From: Lasiosphaeria ovina
Taxonomy: Eukaryota; Ascomycota; Sordariomycetes; Sordariales; Lasiosphaeriaceae
NCBI GenBank assembly: GCA_033439765.1
Contig: JAULSN010000002.1
Coordinates: 2,976,001-3,040,000 of the forward strand
Direction of reading: 5' to 3'
DNA length: 64,000 nucleotides
Shown here: positions 46,409-56,901 of the stretch, in pieces
How positions within the stretch are numbered: the first letter of the stretch is position 1
Layout: every line of letters begins with the position of its first letter
Notes under the pieces: generated by a model
Seen by the model: the letters and a program-made list of their open reading frames with translations, nothing else
The model's database searches: none
What the model was told of the DNA's origin: nothing
Translations under genes and position numbers: made by a program

Positions 46409-47698
46409 ATGCATTTTACACAAGTTCTGACAGCCCTGGCGGCCCTTACTTCTCTTGCCACAGCGGGTAAGTCGTGCTCTTAGAAGGCGTCTCTGAAGAA
46501 TGAGGTCTAATGAGACTGATACTCCAGCGCCGGCGTCTGCTGAGCAAGGACCATCGCCAGCCAGGAGGCGGCTGAGGCAACCGGCGAGAGCGCAGGCGCG
46601 AGCCCCCCTGATTCTCACCCAGACAAACATCACCGTCGTCGTGCAGAACCAGAACCAGAACCAGGCGGCCATCAACCAGCTAGCACGCATCGCTGAGCTC
46701 GAGCTCGCTGCCCTTGTCCAGTCGCAGATGGCTCTGGCAACACAGCTCGAGACCATCAAGAACAACATCCGCCTCAACAGTATCAAGTCTCAGTTCAACC
46801 AGGTGGTAGGCAACATATTCCGGCCCCTCCATATGACTACCCGCAAGGCTGACACAGGCACAAACAACAGAACAGCGTCATCGTGACAGTCACAAACGTG
46901 GTCGACGCCAGAGACCCCGCACAGGTCAACAGGCGCTACATACTGAACCGGCTGCGCGTAGACAACGGCTTCGCCGGCAAAGAGATCGTCATCATGGTGA
47001 CGCAGAAGCAGGAGATGACCATCTCGGCGACAGCCACTGCAGCCGCCGCAGCAAGTACAGCGGCACCCGCGGCAGTGGTGGCACGAGACAACAACAACAA
47101 CAACCTAGCCGCCCTCCTCGCCAGCGCCGGAGTCGGAGCAGTTGGCGTGCCCAACCTCGTGGCAAGCTTCAACCCCAACACGGCGCTCTTCGCACTGCTC
47201 AACCAGTCGCTACTGCTGCCGTACGGCACGCCCGCGCCCGCGCTCAACAGCAACGCCGCGCTGGCCGTCGACGACCCGGCCAACATCATCTTCGCCGGGC
47301 AGAGCGGCCTGTTCGTCGAAAACGCCGCCACTTTCCAGAGCGACTGCCTCCGCGCCGGCGCCGGCGGCAGCGTCAACGTCAATGTTGTTTCCTCAGGAGG
47401 AGGAGGAGGAGGAGGAGGAGGCCTGGCTGCCGCCCTCGCCCGCCTCCAGCTCTTCTCCTCCCCCCAGGCCGCCCTCGCCGCCCAGCTTGCCACCCTCGCC
47501 CTCGGCTCCGCCGTCCCCGCCATCCCCCCTGCCGTGCTCGCCGCTAACCCCGCCCTTGCCGCCGCCCTACTGGCTGCCGGCGCGTTGCAGAACGCCACGG
47601 CTACGGCTACGGCTACTGCTTCCGCAGCGGTCACAGAGACGGCCAAGGCGGAGGCTGAGGTAAAGAGGAAGGGGAAGGGGAAGGCGGAGAAAGTCTGA
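46409..47698 (+). CDS. Secreted Ala-rich protein, hypothetical
   Basis: Three exons: 46409-46466, 46528-46805, 46871-47698 (387 aa). Exon 1 encodes only a signal peptide (MHFTQVLTALAALTSLATA). Introns are 61 and 65 bp with GTAAGT and GTAGGC donors. The mature protein has a basic stretch (ARRRLRQPARAQARA), a hydrophobic Asn/Gln run (VVVQNQNQNQAAINQ), an amphipathic helix (LARIAELELAALVQSQMA), a VIVTVTNVVDARD segment, a central Ala-rich region, a nine-Gly run and a C-terminal basic tail (KRKGKGKAEKV). A cell-wall or extracellular structural role is plausible, but I do not recognise the family. Donor choice for intron 2 could also be three bases upstream. Confidence 0.7.
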
Positions 47699-48408
47699 TC
47701 TGCTGCTTACATGTTATGTTTTGTTATGAGATGACGAGATCACAGCACACCGCGCGCGGAGGGCTCTGGGTGTTTCTATTCTACTCTCTGATATTTTTCG
47801 CTCAGGTTTCTATATTCGAAAAGGTGTTGTATATAAATCTAGCCTGTGGTGTTGCTGAATATCTGGTGTTCTAGGTGGCGTCTAGCATTTAGGGGGGAAA
47901 GGGGCAACGGGAGGGGGTTTGTTTTTGAATTGGTATATATTACATTTCATTAGTCTCTCAAGTCTGTGTTTTAAGAATTACGATGGCGTCCTTCTCTTGA
48001 CTATAACTTGGCGAAAGGAACCTAGGTAGCAAATGGCGACTACTATTAGAGACAACCCAGGTAGCCCTCGAGCATCTCTACCGCTGATGGCGGCTTCGAC
48101 TCGTTTTGGTCAGGAGCACAGTCGCCTTATCCATGAGGCGGATAATCAACCCCCCTCCAGTGATCCGCTGCATTAGCCTAATATCTCGACTTAAAACACC
48201 CCCACGTCTTCGTACGGACCGTCTCGATCCCCACTTCATCTGCCTCTCGTAAAATACTCGTAGTAAGTAAAATCCAAGATAGCATCTTCTCGTACTTGAA
48301 ACAATTGGCGCTAAACCCCAAAAAAATTTGGTCCGTTTCGCCCCCTGTGGTCTTGCATATATCAATATCTCCACACTAATACCGGGAAACACTACACTAC
48401 CTGTATAG
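47699..48408. other. Intergenic, no intact gene
   Basis: 3' flank of the secreted-protein gene and AT-rich sequence. A short frame from ATG 48031 (about 47 codons) may be the remnant of an upstream exon of the orphan fragment at 48409 but cannot be joined convincingly. Confidence 0.4.
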
Positions 48409-48636
48409 CCCTTTGACAAGGAAGACTTCACGAAGGGCGACGACTTCTTCCATGACTCCGACACCACCCCTCACGCGGTCGAGGGGTCGGGTGCGAAATT
48501 GTACTGGAAGGAATGCGTCGTTGTGGAGTACGACCAGGAGGGCAAGATGCTGGGGAAACTAGACAAGTGCAGCGGAGAAGCGACGCTGGCGCGCAGCGTC
48601 AGGCTGCATTTCGGAGGCGGGGGGAGGGGGGGGTGA
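48409..48636 (+). pseudogene. Orphan exon-like fragment
   Basis: Directly after a TATAG acceptor-like site, 75 codons read PFDKEDFTKGDDFFHD, then YWKECVVVEYDQEGKML, then ARSVRLHF and end in a Gly-rich run and TGA. Composition and charge pattern look like true protein, and GC content is higher than the flanks. There is no start codon, and the preceding bases carry stops, so this is the 3' exon of a lost or unrecognised gene. The family is not recognised. Confidence 0.45.
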
Positions 48637-51109
48637 AGGAGGAGGCATTGGTCCAGAATGACCTAGGGCCGCCTTTCTCGTGAGCTCGGCTCCTTGTAGT
48701 GTGTGTGTGTGTGACTAGGAGCGTAGCTCGTCTCTTGTTGAGGATGCCTAATTGTATTGTTAGAAAGGTCTATCAACGCTATGGTATATATAATGCTGGG
48801 GACCTAGTACGGTTTTGACGATGAAATTGGAATGATAATGAGATTTCCGCACGAGACCTATGGTGTTCTATGTAAAACCTTTGGATTTCTCTGGGTTAGA
48901 GAGTGGCGAACGCCTGTCGTAGCTGAGTTATCCCTTTCTGAAGGCTCATCATCTTGGTCTGGATACTCGCTTGCAGAGCCCGACTCTCCTTGTTTCTACG
49001 GTGTTTTGTTTGATAGCGATTTCCGTTCGTAGAACATGGCTTTCCTTGCTTAGATTTTCTGCTCTTAGAACTTAACGCCGGATTCAACACCGTATTAGAT
49101 CCCAGTGTTATATGTAGCGTGTACTAGATCTTTGGCAGACATTCTTGGCAGTTCAAAATCACTTTTCTTGAACTCGAAAATTCTTAACTTCGATAAAGCC
49201 CAACATGTCCAGATTTTGACTGGAATCTTGTTCGTTTCTCGATAACTTTCAAGATTATTATACAGTACCTCTTTGTTCCTTTTGTCGGCAAAATCTTGTG
49301 TTGTCAATGGGAAAAACATATGACAATTGTCCAGAGGACGAATAGTTAGTCGCAGTGTCTATGGCTAGGAGTGAACGGTGTAAATGTTTTTTTTGGCGGT
49401 TGCTGGTTCGCTTTGGGACGGTTCATCTTGCCATCCCCCTTTTTGTTTTGTTTTGGTTGGTGTGGGTCCCCACACCACTCGGCGCGAGAAGGCAAAAGGG
49501 CTAATTTGCCCATACCTTCTGTGTATTATCCTTCAACATAATTGTAGAAAGCCAAAGTAATTTTGCCTACCTCGTTCTTCTAGAATTTTCCTGTAACGGG
49601 CGAGAGCCTTGTGTTGGAATGACAAGGTCATTCATAATAGTCACTATAGTAACCGTTGCGAAAGGGGTGGTTGGGAGACTGGTGGTATGTTCATTTATCT
49701 CTGATTCTCTTCACTAGGGTTACAGGGTGCTTGGGGGAGTGGGCTGTCCACAGGGTGGATGGCCCGTGCACACTAAGGTCACGTGCTAGGGCAGCTGACC
49801 CGTGTGTCCGGGCCAGGCCCACTATTCTTCCTGACTGACCAATCAGGGCTATGCGGTCCGCCGAGTCGCCTCAGCCTCCGTAACTCTGATTGATCGGTTA
49901 TTCCTACACCTTGCTTGTAAGTCGTCCTGAAACAATCAATGGCTCTTGGTTCGGACCATGATTCGGCAATGGGTATGGCAAATAAATAAATAAATAAATA
50001 ACCATCACGCCCACAAATAAGAATCACAGACGAAGTCATAAAATGATCTGTACAGAATTGAATGGATTCTTGATCGTAAAATTGCAAAGCGTGGCAAAGC
50101 GCTGTAAAGAAGAGTCAGGAGACTAATACCTTACTTATCGGATGTCTTCTGTTCGCGGCCTGAGCCCGGGCCCGACAAGATTGGCAGAAACATGAAATGA
50201 TTATACAGTAAAATCCCCGAGTAACCGTTAGCGTAGCGTAGTGCTTGGATAAAATATCGAAGAACGGAGTTTTGGTAATTAAATCGGCCCGGAGATGTCG
50301 TTGCTAGGTAGGAACCTGTACGATAGAGACAAGGCTTGCGATTCTATATAGGGCCTCTAACATCTAGCGCCTCCCTCCAAGAAAAAGTTCAGCTCGAACC
50401 GCAAGGTAATCTGGCATTTCACTTTATGGAATGTCCATGGCAACGATCATCAGTCACAGATTGTGTTGTACCGCTAGGTTCCGTTTTGGTCTTGACTTGA
50501 GCTATGATCAGAAAATGAAGATTGACAGGAAGACGAAATTCCCGATGTTTATTTTTATCTGATAATATTCATTGGGCCGACTCATGGCCATCTTGGTCTC
50601 CCCACGGCGCCTGTGTCGATGCGCATCGATTCCTCTGCTTAGCCACGCATCCGCTTTAGCAGTGTGCACAGGTGACAGGAGTGGCTTGACTTCCGTCTTG
50701 AACTGGAGGCTTGTGGACACAAGAATTGTCTCGGTGTGAGCCAAAGTCAATCGACTGAGCCTCAGCTCATCGCAGAATGTTTGCGGACCTACAGATGCAG
50801 AGTTTCTTTGAATTTATCGGGAATTGTAGAAATAGAAACACGAAAAATACTGTCAAACTGACGGTTAACGTCTCCAAAATTGTTCGCGCAATAGGCTTCG
50901 GTGGAGAAAGGTGAGCAAGCAAGCTCACCTAGGTGAACAAAAGTGGCCCGTTCTCCGCACCGCTGCCCGCTTTGCCCCGTCACGTGACCGCACAAATTTC
51001 GAAAACTCGCGGCACAAATTTGCTGGTGGCACGCCCTCCACGAATCTCCGACACAACCAATTCCACAGACAACGATTTCGAGGCGCCCGTCTCGACAAAG
51101 TTGCCCATC
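48637..51109. other. Gene-poor AT-rich region upstream of RPS18
   Basis: Two short minus-strand frames (49095-49319 and 48896-49090) hold charged helical sequence but no recognised domain. A (TAAA)n run is at 49981-50001. The last ~170 bp are the RPS18 leader, with a CACGTGAC motif at 50980-50987. Confidence 0.45.
50980..50987 (+). promoter_or_regulatory. CACGTGAC E-box-like motif before RPS18
   Basis: A palindromic CACGTG core 120 bp upstream of the RPS18 ATG. CACGTG is bound by bHLH factors such as Cbf1 in ascomycetes; a role here is inference from position. Confidence 0.35.
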
Positions 51110-52436
51110 ATGAGTTTGGTGTCGGGTGAGAAGGTATGTCAACCCCAAAGAATCATTTCATTCAGTCTGTCTCTTGCACGCGGAAATCCTGCCTCCTCTC
51201 TGTCGCCCTGCATCGCCTCCGCTTGCGCCGACTTGCTTCACGACAATTTCGGGCCCGATACAACTTCGATTATTCGTGTGCCGCGCATGACGCCAACTCC
51301 AAGACCGCGCCTTGGCGGTAACGGGTTCTGCGCATGCTGCACCCGTCAAGAGCGCCTGGCTCGACTTCGATGGAAAGACGTGGCAGACGGTAGAACGGAC
51401 TGGTTATCTGCTCGAAAAGAGAAGACGGGAGACGAGTGCTCTGGACGGGATGGACACAAAACCCCAAAAATGTGCACCCACCGTCACCTGGGAGCCCGCG
51501 ACGCACTAGAATGTGCGACACTTGAGCACTTTGCAGGCACCCAGCCAACAATGGAACGGACGGTCCAACCAGCACAGCGAGAGCGACCTAAACACCGACT
51601 AAGAGAGGAGACCAGCTAGTGCTGGGACGCAACATGCATGGCCAGCACCAAGGCGTCGAATAAAGGCTAACCAAATTACAGTCTAACTTCAACCACATTC
51701 TCCGTCTTCTGAACACCAAGTACGTGCCAAAGGCGATGCAGACCTCCAAGCCCTACCCTGAGAATATCGATATTCGGAAGCAAAAGGACTCGGTGACTGG
51801 AGCATGAGCTAACCCTAATCCTCGCGACCAGCGTCGATGGCAAGCAGAAGGTTGTCTACAGTTTGACGTAAGTTTGCTGCAACTATCATACCAGGCGAGG
51901 CTCTGAACTCACATCTTTTCCAGCAAGATCAAGGGTGTCGGTCGCCGCTACTGTATGTCTCCTTGAGCTCTGCGTATTACGAGACTTGTCTCGGATTATG
52001 CCTCATTGAGAACCGCAGTTACTGACTTCGTGGATAGCCAACTTGGTGTGCAAGAAGGCCGATGTCGACCTGAAGAAGCGGGCCGGTGAGCTCACCTCTG
52101 AGGAGCTTGAGCGCCTTGTCACCATCATCCAGAACCCCACCGCCTACAAGATCCCTGCGGTACGTATTCTGACTAGCCTTCTTTATGTAATGCCAGCTGA
52201 TCACCCGCAAATAGTGGTTCCTCAATCGTCAACGCGATATCGTCGACGGCAAGGACTCTCAGATTCTCGCCAACGGTGTCGACTCCAAGCTCCGTGATGA
52301 CTTGGAGCGCCTGAAGAAGATCCGTGCCCACCGTGGTCTCCGTCACTACTGGGGCCTGCGTGTCCGTGGCCAGCACACCAAGACGACTGGTCGCCGCGGC
52401 CGGACCGTCGGTGTGTCCAAGAAGAAGGGTGGTTAA
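51110..52436 (+). CDS. RPS18: 40S ribosomal protein S18 (uS13)
   Basis: Six exons: 51110-51133, 51682-51719, 51832-51867, 51924-51952, 52038-52159, 52215-52436. Together they encode 156 aa, the normal eukaryotic length. uS13 sits at the head of the 40S subunit and contacts the P-site tRNA. Spliced sequence reads [58 protein letters not shown], then [14 protein letters not shown] and [20 protein letters not shown], ending VSKKKGG. Intron 1 is 548 bp, far longer than the other four (112, 56, 85 and 55 bp), and follows the eighth codon, a common arrangement for ribosomal-protein genes. Reading through it stays open for 162 codons. Confidence 0.97.
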
Positions 52437-52826
52437 GCGTGTTTCTGGGGACGTGCATGTTTATTTGGCACTGCTGTATTTAGCTTTCCGGTGGTGTTAT
52501 TCCAAGGCTGAGGGTGGTCATAGACGGCTCGGACTGATTTTTTGCCTTGCAGGAACTTTCACTTAGTTAGCAGTGGCTGAGGGGGTTCTCGAGGGATTGC
52601 TAAAGGGAAACACCTATCATCACGGACAGCATGAAAATACAGGCGTGCGGATATGATCGGAAAGCGGTTTCTTGTGCTTGTGACTTTCATACTATATCAT
52701 GCTTGGTGACGAGGACTTATGACCAGGACAAAAGACGTGTTATTTTTGCTTGCTGCCAACGCCGAAGAGCTATGTATAAACAAAGTTCACAGGAGTACGG
52801 GTGGGTGTCAGGCTAGCCGTACCCAA
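52437..52826. other. Convergent RPS18-SDO1 spacer
   Basis: 390 bp holding both 3' UTRs; no gene seen. Confidence 0.6.
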
Positions 52827-53918
52827 TCAGTCGTCTGTCTGAGTAACATCCATGTCTAACACCTCTATCCTGCCTTGGCCTTTGGTCTCGCCGCCAATGA
52901 AGTCGGAGAGCCCCTTGAAGGCTCCTGGCTCTGCAAAGCCGACCACCTCCCATTCCGAGCCCACGACGTCTTGGTGTTCTACCTGCTCGATAAAGCTCAG
53001 GATCTTGTCCTTTACTGTCCGTGCTACCTTCTGTTCCCCGTCGCCACCACCTCCCGCTCCACTTGCATCCTCTGGGGACGCCTTGTGCGACTTGAGGGAT
53101 TGCTTGAGAACATGTGTCGGGACCCCGATCCTCAGCTTCATCCGGGCCCGCGCCACGGGTATCGGCTGATATGCGATCAGAGCCTTCATGGCCTCGAGGG
53201 CCTGGCTCTTGGCGCTCTTGGTCGTCACTACGCCCGTCCACAGGTGGTGCTGGTCCTTGGCTGGCCGGGCGGGTTTCGTCTCGTTGTCGTTTTTGCTGTC
53301 GTCCGTTGGTGATGTCGCTGCCGCTGCTGCTGGTGCTTCTTCCGTCGCTTCGGCGGGGGGTTCATCGGCATCATCGGCGGCGGGAGGGGCAGGAGTAGGA
53401 GCGGCGGCGGCAGCGGCGGCAGCGGTTTCCTTGTCCTTGTCCTTGGCGTCCTTGGCGTCCTTGTGGCTCTCGAGGCGCAGGGCGTGGGCCTGGGAGCTGA
53501 GCATGTCAAGGGCCTTCTCGATCATGCCCGTGGTGTAGACGCGCTTGGTGCGGGGGTCGACCAACTTGCTGGCGACGATGCCGACGACCTCGTGGTGGAC
53601 GCGCTCCAGCTGAGCGGTGCGCTCCTTCTCGCCGACCTGCAGCTCGCCCTTGCGCAGGATCTCGAGCACAATGTCGTCGGTCGAGGCCTTGCCGAAGGCC
53701 TTGACCAGGTCTTCCTTGGGCGCCGTCTGGCCCTTGGACACGTTGAGGAAGACGTTGGGGATCTGCAGCACGTTGTCCAGGTCCGTCTCGATGCCCGACC
53801 GCCACTCCAGCACCTTGTTCTTGTAGCACGCGATCTCGAACCGCTTCTTGCCCTTCTTGAGCCGCACCAGCGACACGTTGGTCAGCTTGATCTGGTTGGA
53901 CGGCTGCTGGATCACCAT
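52827..53918 (-). CDS. SDO1: Sdo1/SBDS ribosome maturation factor with long insert
   Basis: A single minus-strand exon of 363 aa (human SBDS is 250). Sdo1 works with the GTPase Efl1 to release Tif6/eIF6 from nascent 60S subunits. The N-terminal domain (VIQQPSNQIKLTNVSLVRLK, FEIACYKNKVLEWRSG, FLNVSKGQ) and the second domain (LRKGELQVGEKER, TKRVYTTGMIEKAL) are well conserved. Residues ~152-224 form a low-complexity insert (KDAKDAKDKDK, eight Ala, Pro/Glu/Ala, then KPARPAKDQ) where animal SBDS has a short turn. Then WTGVVTTKSAKSQALEAMKAL resumes the family, with RARMKLRIGVP and the C-terminal ferredoxin-like domain ending VLDMDV. The ATG at 53918 is preferred because upstream in-frame residues are Thr/Ser/Pro leader-like. 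Confidence 0.95.
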   Translation of the reverse strand: MVIQQPSNQIKLTNVSLVRLKKGKKRFEIACYKNKVLEWRSGIETDLDNVLQIPNVFLNVSKGQTAPKEDLVKAFGKASTDDIVLEILRKGELQVGEKERTAQLERVHHEVVGIVASKLVDPRTKRVYTTGMIEKALDMLSSQAHALRLESHKDAKDAKDKDKETAAAAAAAAPTPAPPAADDADEPPAEATEEAPAAAAATSPTDDSKNDNETKPARPAKDQHHLWTGVVTTKSAKSQALEAMKALIAYQPIPVARARMKLRIGVPTHVLKQSLKSHKASPEDASGAGGGGDGEQKVARTVKDKILSFIEQVEHQDVVGSEWEVVGFAEPGAFKGLSDFIGGETKGQGRIEVLDMDVTQTDD

Positions 53919-55169
53919 GGTGGCGGCTGGCTGGCTTGCTTGCGTTGCGACGGATGTGGGCGTGGGTGTTTGGAGGGGTTCGATGTTCGTCACTTTCAAA
54001 GGCAAGTCTCGGTGCAACAGCGAGTGTGGGCTGAAGGACGTTGGTTTCCGGTTGCTGGTTTATTCACAGGAAGAGAAAGTTTGGATCCCTAGATCCCAGA
54101 TATCTCTCTTTTATGGACAAACCGTTTCAAAAAAGCGCCTAGCCAAGGGGAGAGGGTTTTCCTGTCTTTGCTGCAGTCTGCGTTGTCAAGTCTTCTCCGT
54201 TGCCTACCCCGCGATTCTCTGCGCGCGCTCTCCACCAATGAGTCAGGCGGGTCCACTGAGACTCAAAGGCGTTGGTGGACATTCAGAAGACATAGCCCGC
54301 TACCACTGTGTTAGTGTGACATTCTGATATTTCAGTCCAGCAGGACGACGGATGCAATGGATGCGCGTTGCAAGACATCCCCGGTTGGGCTTGGAAGGTC
54401 CATGGGCAGTAGAGGCAGATAAGAAGAACATGAATAATACAAATACCTTGTATACTTTTTGGCCTCCATACTGCGTTTCGCTTCTGGGACTCCTCTCAGC
54501 GCTCTCACTGAGCCAAGGACCGGATGAAGCGCAAGACAGGGGTGGGTTCCGATCAATGACGAAGCTCATCGGCTAGAGGGGTCGAAAGCTTCGATTGGCA
54601 CCACGTTTTGGGGGCAAGGACAAGACCGATTCCACAGAATAATAGGTACCTGTAGACTTCACCTCGTACGTACGCTTCATCAGATACAGATAATCCGAGG
54701 GGCCATTATCTCGAGAAGAAAAGCCAGATAAGGGAAAGTCATTTTCCAAAGTTAAATATCCAAAATCCGATCAGTCCAAGTCCTATCTGAGGTAATCCCG
54801 GTACAAGGTTACTGAATTTCCTGTCCAGCTTGGGAAGCTGCCTGTCCTTGTGACCCAGCCTCCCACTAGCCTGCAAGGTACCCCGAGGTACCCAGCCAAC
54901 CGTGGTGGCGCAACCATAACCTGCCTAAACCGCACTATCGTCCCCATCCGAGTGCGGCGAGAGCTCCCTCTCTCTCTCCCGTTTCAGTTATTACGCGCGG
55001 TCCCTTCCCTTTACCTCTAGCTCTCTTCCTGTTCCTCTGTCATCACCATCTCTCTCCTCCACCCACTCATCATCTACCCCATCGCAGTCGTTGTCGTCTC
55101 TGACAGCATCTCAATTTATTCCCCGTATTGCACCGACGCAGTGGCAATTGCAGCCGCAGTCGATCCATC
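53919..55169. promoter_or_regulatory. Divergent SDO1/CPY promoter region
   Basis: 1.25 kb between two divergent genes. The CPY side (about 54966-55080) is a long pyrimidine tract with CTCTCTCTCTC, typical of fungal transcription start regions. No coding pattern or RNA gene is present. Confidence 0.5.
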
Positions 55170-56901
55170 ATGAGGATCCCCGCCGTGTCGACGGTGCTTC
55201 TTGGAGCTGCCTCGGCAGCCTCGTTCCAGCAGCAAGTTCTGTCGGACGACATCGCCGGCGTGCCCGACACAATCAAGACACTTGCCGACGCATTCGCCGA
55301 GACCAAGGCCAGCCCGCTCGAGAGCATCGAGGATGCCTTCCGCGGCATGAGCTCCCAGGCCAAGGCGCTGTGGGACGAGATCAAGCTGCTCGTCCCCGAG
55401 GGCGCCTTTGACCGCAGCTCTTGGCTCAGCCAGCCCAAGCCCCATCGTCGCCGCCACGACTGGGACCACACCGTCAAGGGTGCTGAGGTGCAGAAGCTGT
55501 GGGTGCAGGACGCCGACGGCGAAAGTCACCGCCAGGTTGATGGCCGCCTCGAGGACTTCAATCTCCGCGTCAAGTCGGTCGATCCCTCCAAGCTCGGCAT
55601 CGACTCGGTCAAGCAGTTCAGCGGCTATCTCGATGACGAGGCCAATGACAAGCATTTGTTCTATTGTAAGTCGCCACACTCGATGGCAGTCATTGCCCTG
55701 GTTTTGTTGTCGCCATGTATGCTGACGTCCGAGTTCAGGGTTCTTCGAGTCCCGCAACGACCCCAAGAACGACCCCGTGGTTCTGTGGCTCAACGGCGGC
55801 CCGGGCTGCTCCTCTCTCACAGGCCTCTTCCTCGAGCTTGGACCTGCCTCGCTTGACAAGAAGCTCAAGATCATCAACAACGAATTTGCCTGGAACAACA
55901 ACGCTAGTGTGATATTCCTCGACCAGCCCGTCAACGTCGGCTACTCGTACTCTGGCTCCGCGGTCAGCAACACTGTCGCTGCAGGCAAGGACGTCTATGC
56001 TCTCTTAACCCTCTTCTTCCACCAATTCCCTGAATATGCCAAGCAGGACTTCCACATCGCTGGCGAGTCGTATGCCGGCCACTACATTCCCGTATTTGCC
56101 TCGGAGATCCTGTCTCACAAGAACCGCAACATCAACCTGAAGACGGTCCTGATTGGCAATGGCTTGACCGATGGCCTTACCCAGTATGAACACTATCGCC
56201 CTATGGCTTGCGGCAAGGGTGGTTGGCCCGCCGTCCTCGACGAGGGCGAGTGCCAGAGCATGGATAACGCGCTTCCCCGCTGCCAGTCCCTGATCCAGAA
56301 CTGCTACGACAGCGGCAGTGTGTGGAGCTGCGTCCCCGCGTCCATCTATTGCAACAACGCGTTGATCGGCCCCTACCAGCGCACTGGCCAGAACGTCTAC
56401 GACGTCCGCAGCAAGTGCGAGGACAGCAGCAACCTCTGCTACAGCGCCTTGGGCTGGATCAGCGAGTACCTCAACCAGCAGTCCGTCATGGATGCCCTCG
56501 GTGTTGAGGTCTCGAGCTACGAGAGCTGCAACTTTGACATCAACCGTAACTTCTTGTTCCAGGGCGACTGGATGCAGCCCTTCCATCGTCTTGTGCCCGG
56601 CATCCTCAAGGAGATCCCCGTCCTCATCTACGCTGGTGACGCTGATTACATCTGCAACTGGCTCGGCAACCAGGCCTGGACTGAGGCGCTCGAGTGGCCC
56701 GGAAAGAAGGGATTTAACAAGGCCTCGATCAAGGACTTGACCCTTGATGGAGCTGACAAGGAGTACGGCAAAGTGAAGGCCGCCGGCAACTTCACCTTCA
56801 TGCGCATCTACGCGGCTGGCCACATGGTTCCCATGGATCAGCCCGAGCACTCGCTTGACTTCCTGAACCGGTGGTTGGGTGGTGAGTGGATCGAGAACTA
56901 A
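55170..56901 (+). CDS. cpyA: Vacuolar carboxypeptidase Y
   Basis: Two exons, 55170-55665 and 55739-56901 (552 aa); the 73-bp intron splits the Trp codon in FYWFFESR. It is a serine carboxypeptidase made as a preproenzyme for the vacuole. Residues 1-17 ([17 protein letters not shown]) are a signal peptide, and a propeptide of ~120 residues follows. The catalytic triad is visible: Ser 276 in GESYAGHY, Asp 468 in GDADYICNW and His 527 in [10 protein letters not shown]. The oxyanion/substrate motif [10 protein letters not shown] is intact, and several cysteines ([17 protein letters not shown]) fit the family's disulphides. N-glycosylation sites occur (NNAS, NFTF). Length and order are typical of Pezizomycotina CPY. 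Confidence 0.97.

Noticed and set aside
48896..49319. Two minus-strand frames as transposase fragments
   Set aside because: Charged helical sequence only; no DDE or helix-turn-helix motif could be recognised.
50933..51619. Long open frame covering the RPS18 5' end and intron 1 as a separate gene
   Set aside because: The RPS18 ATG and first eight codons lie inside it and continue correctly only by splicing to 51682; the rest lacks any family pattern. Kept only as a finding about the intron.
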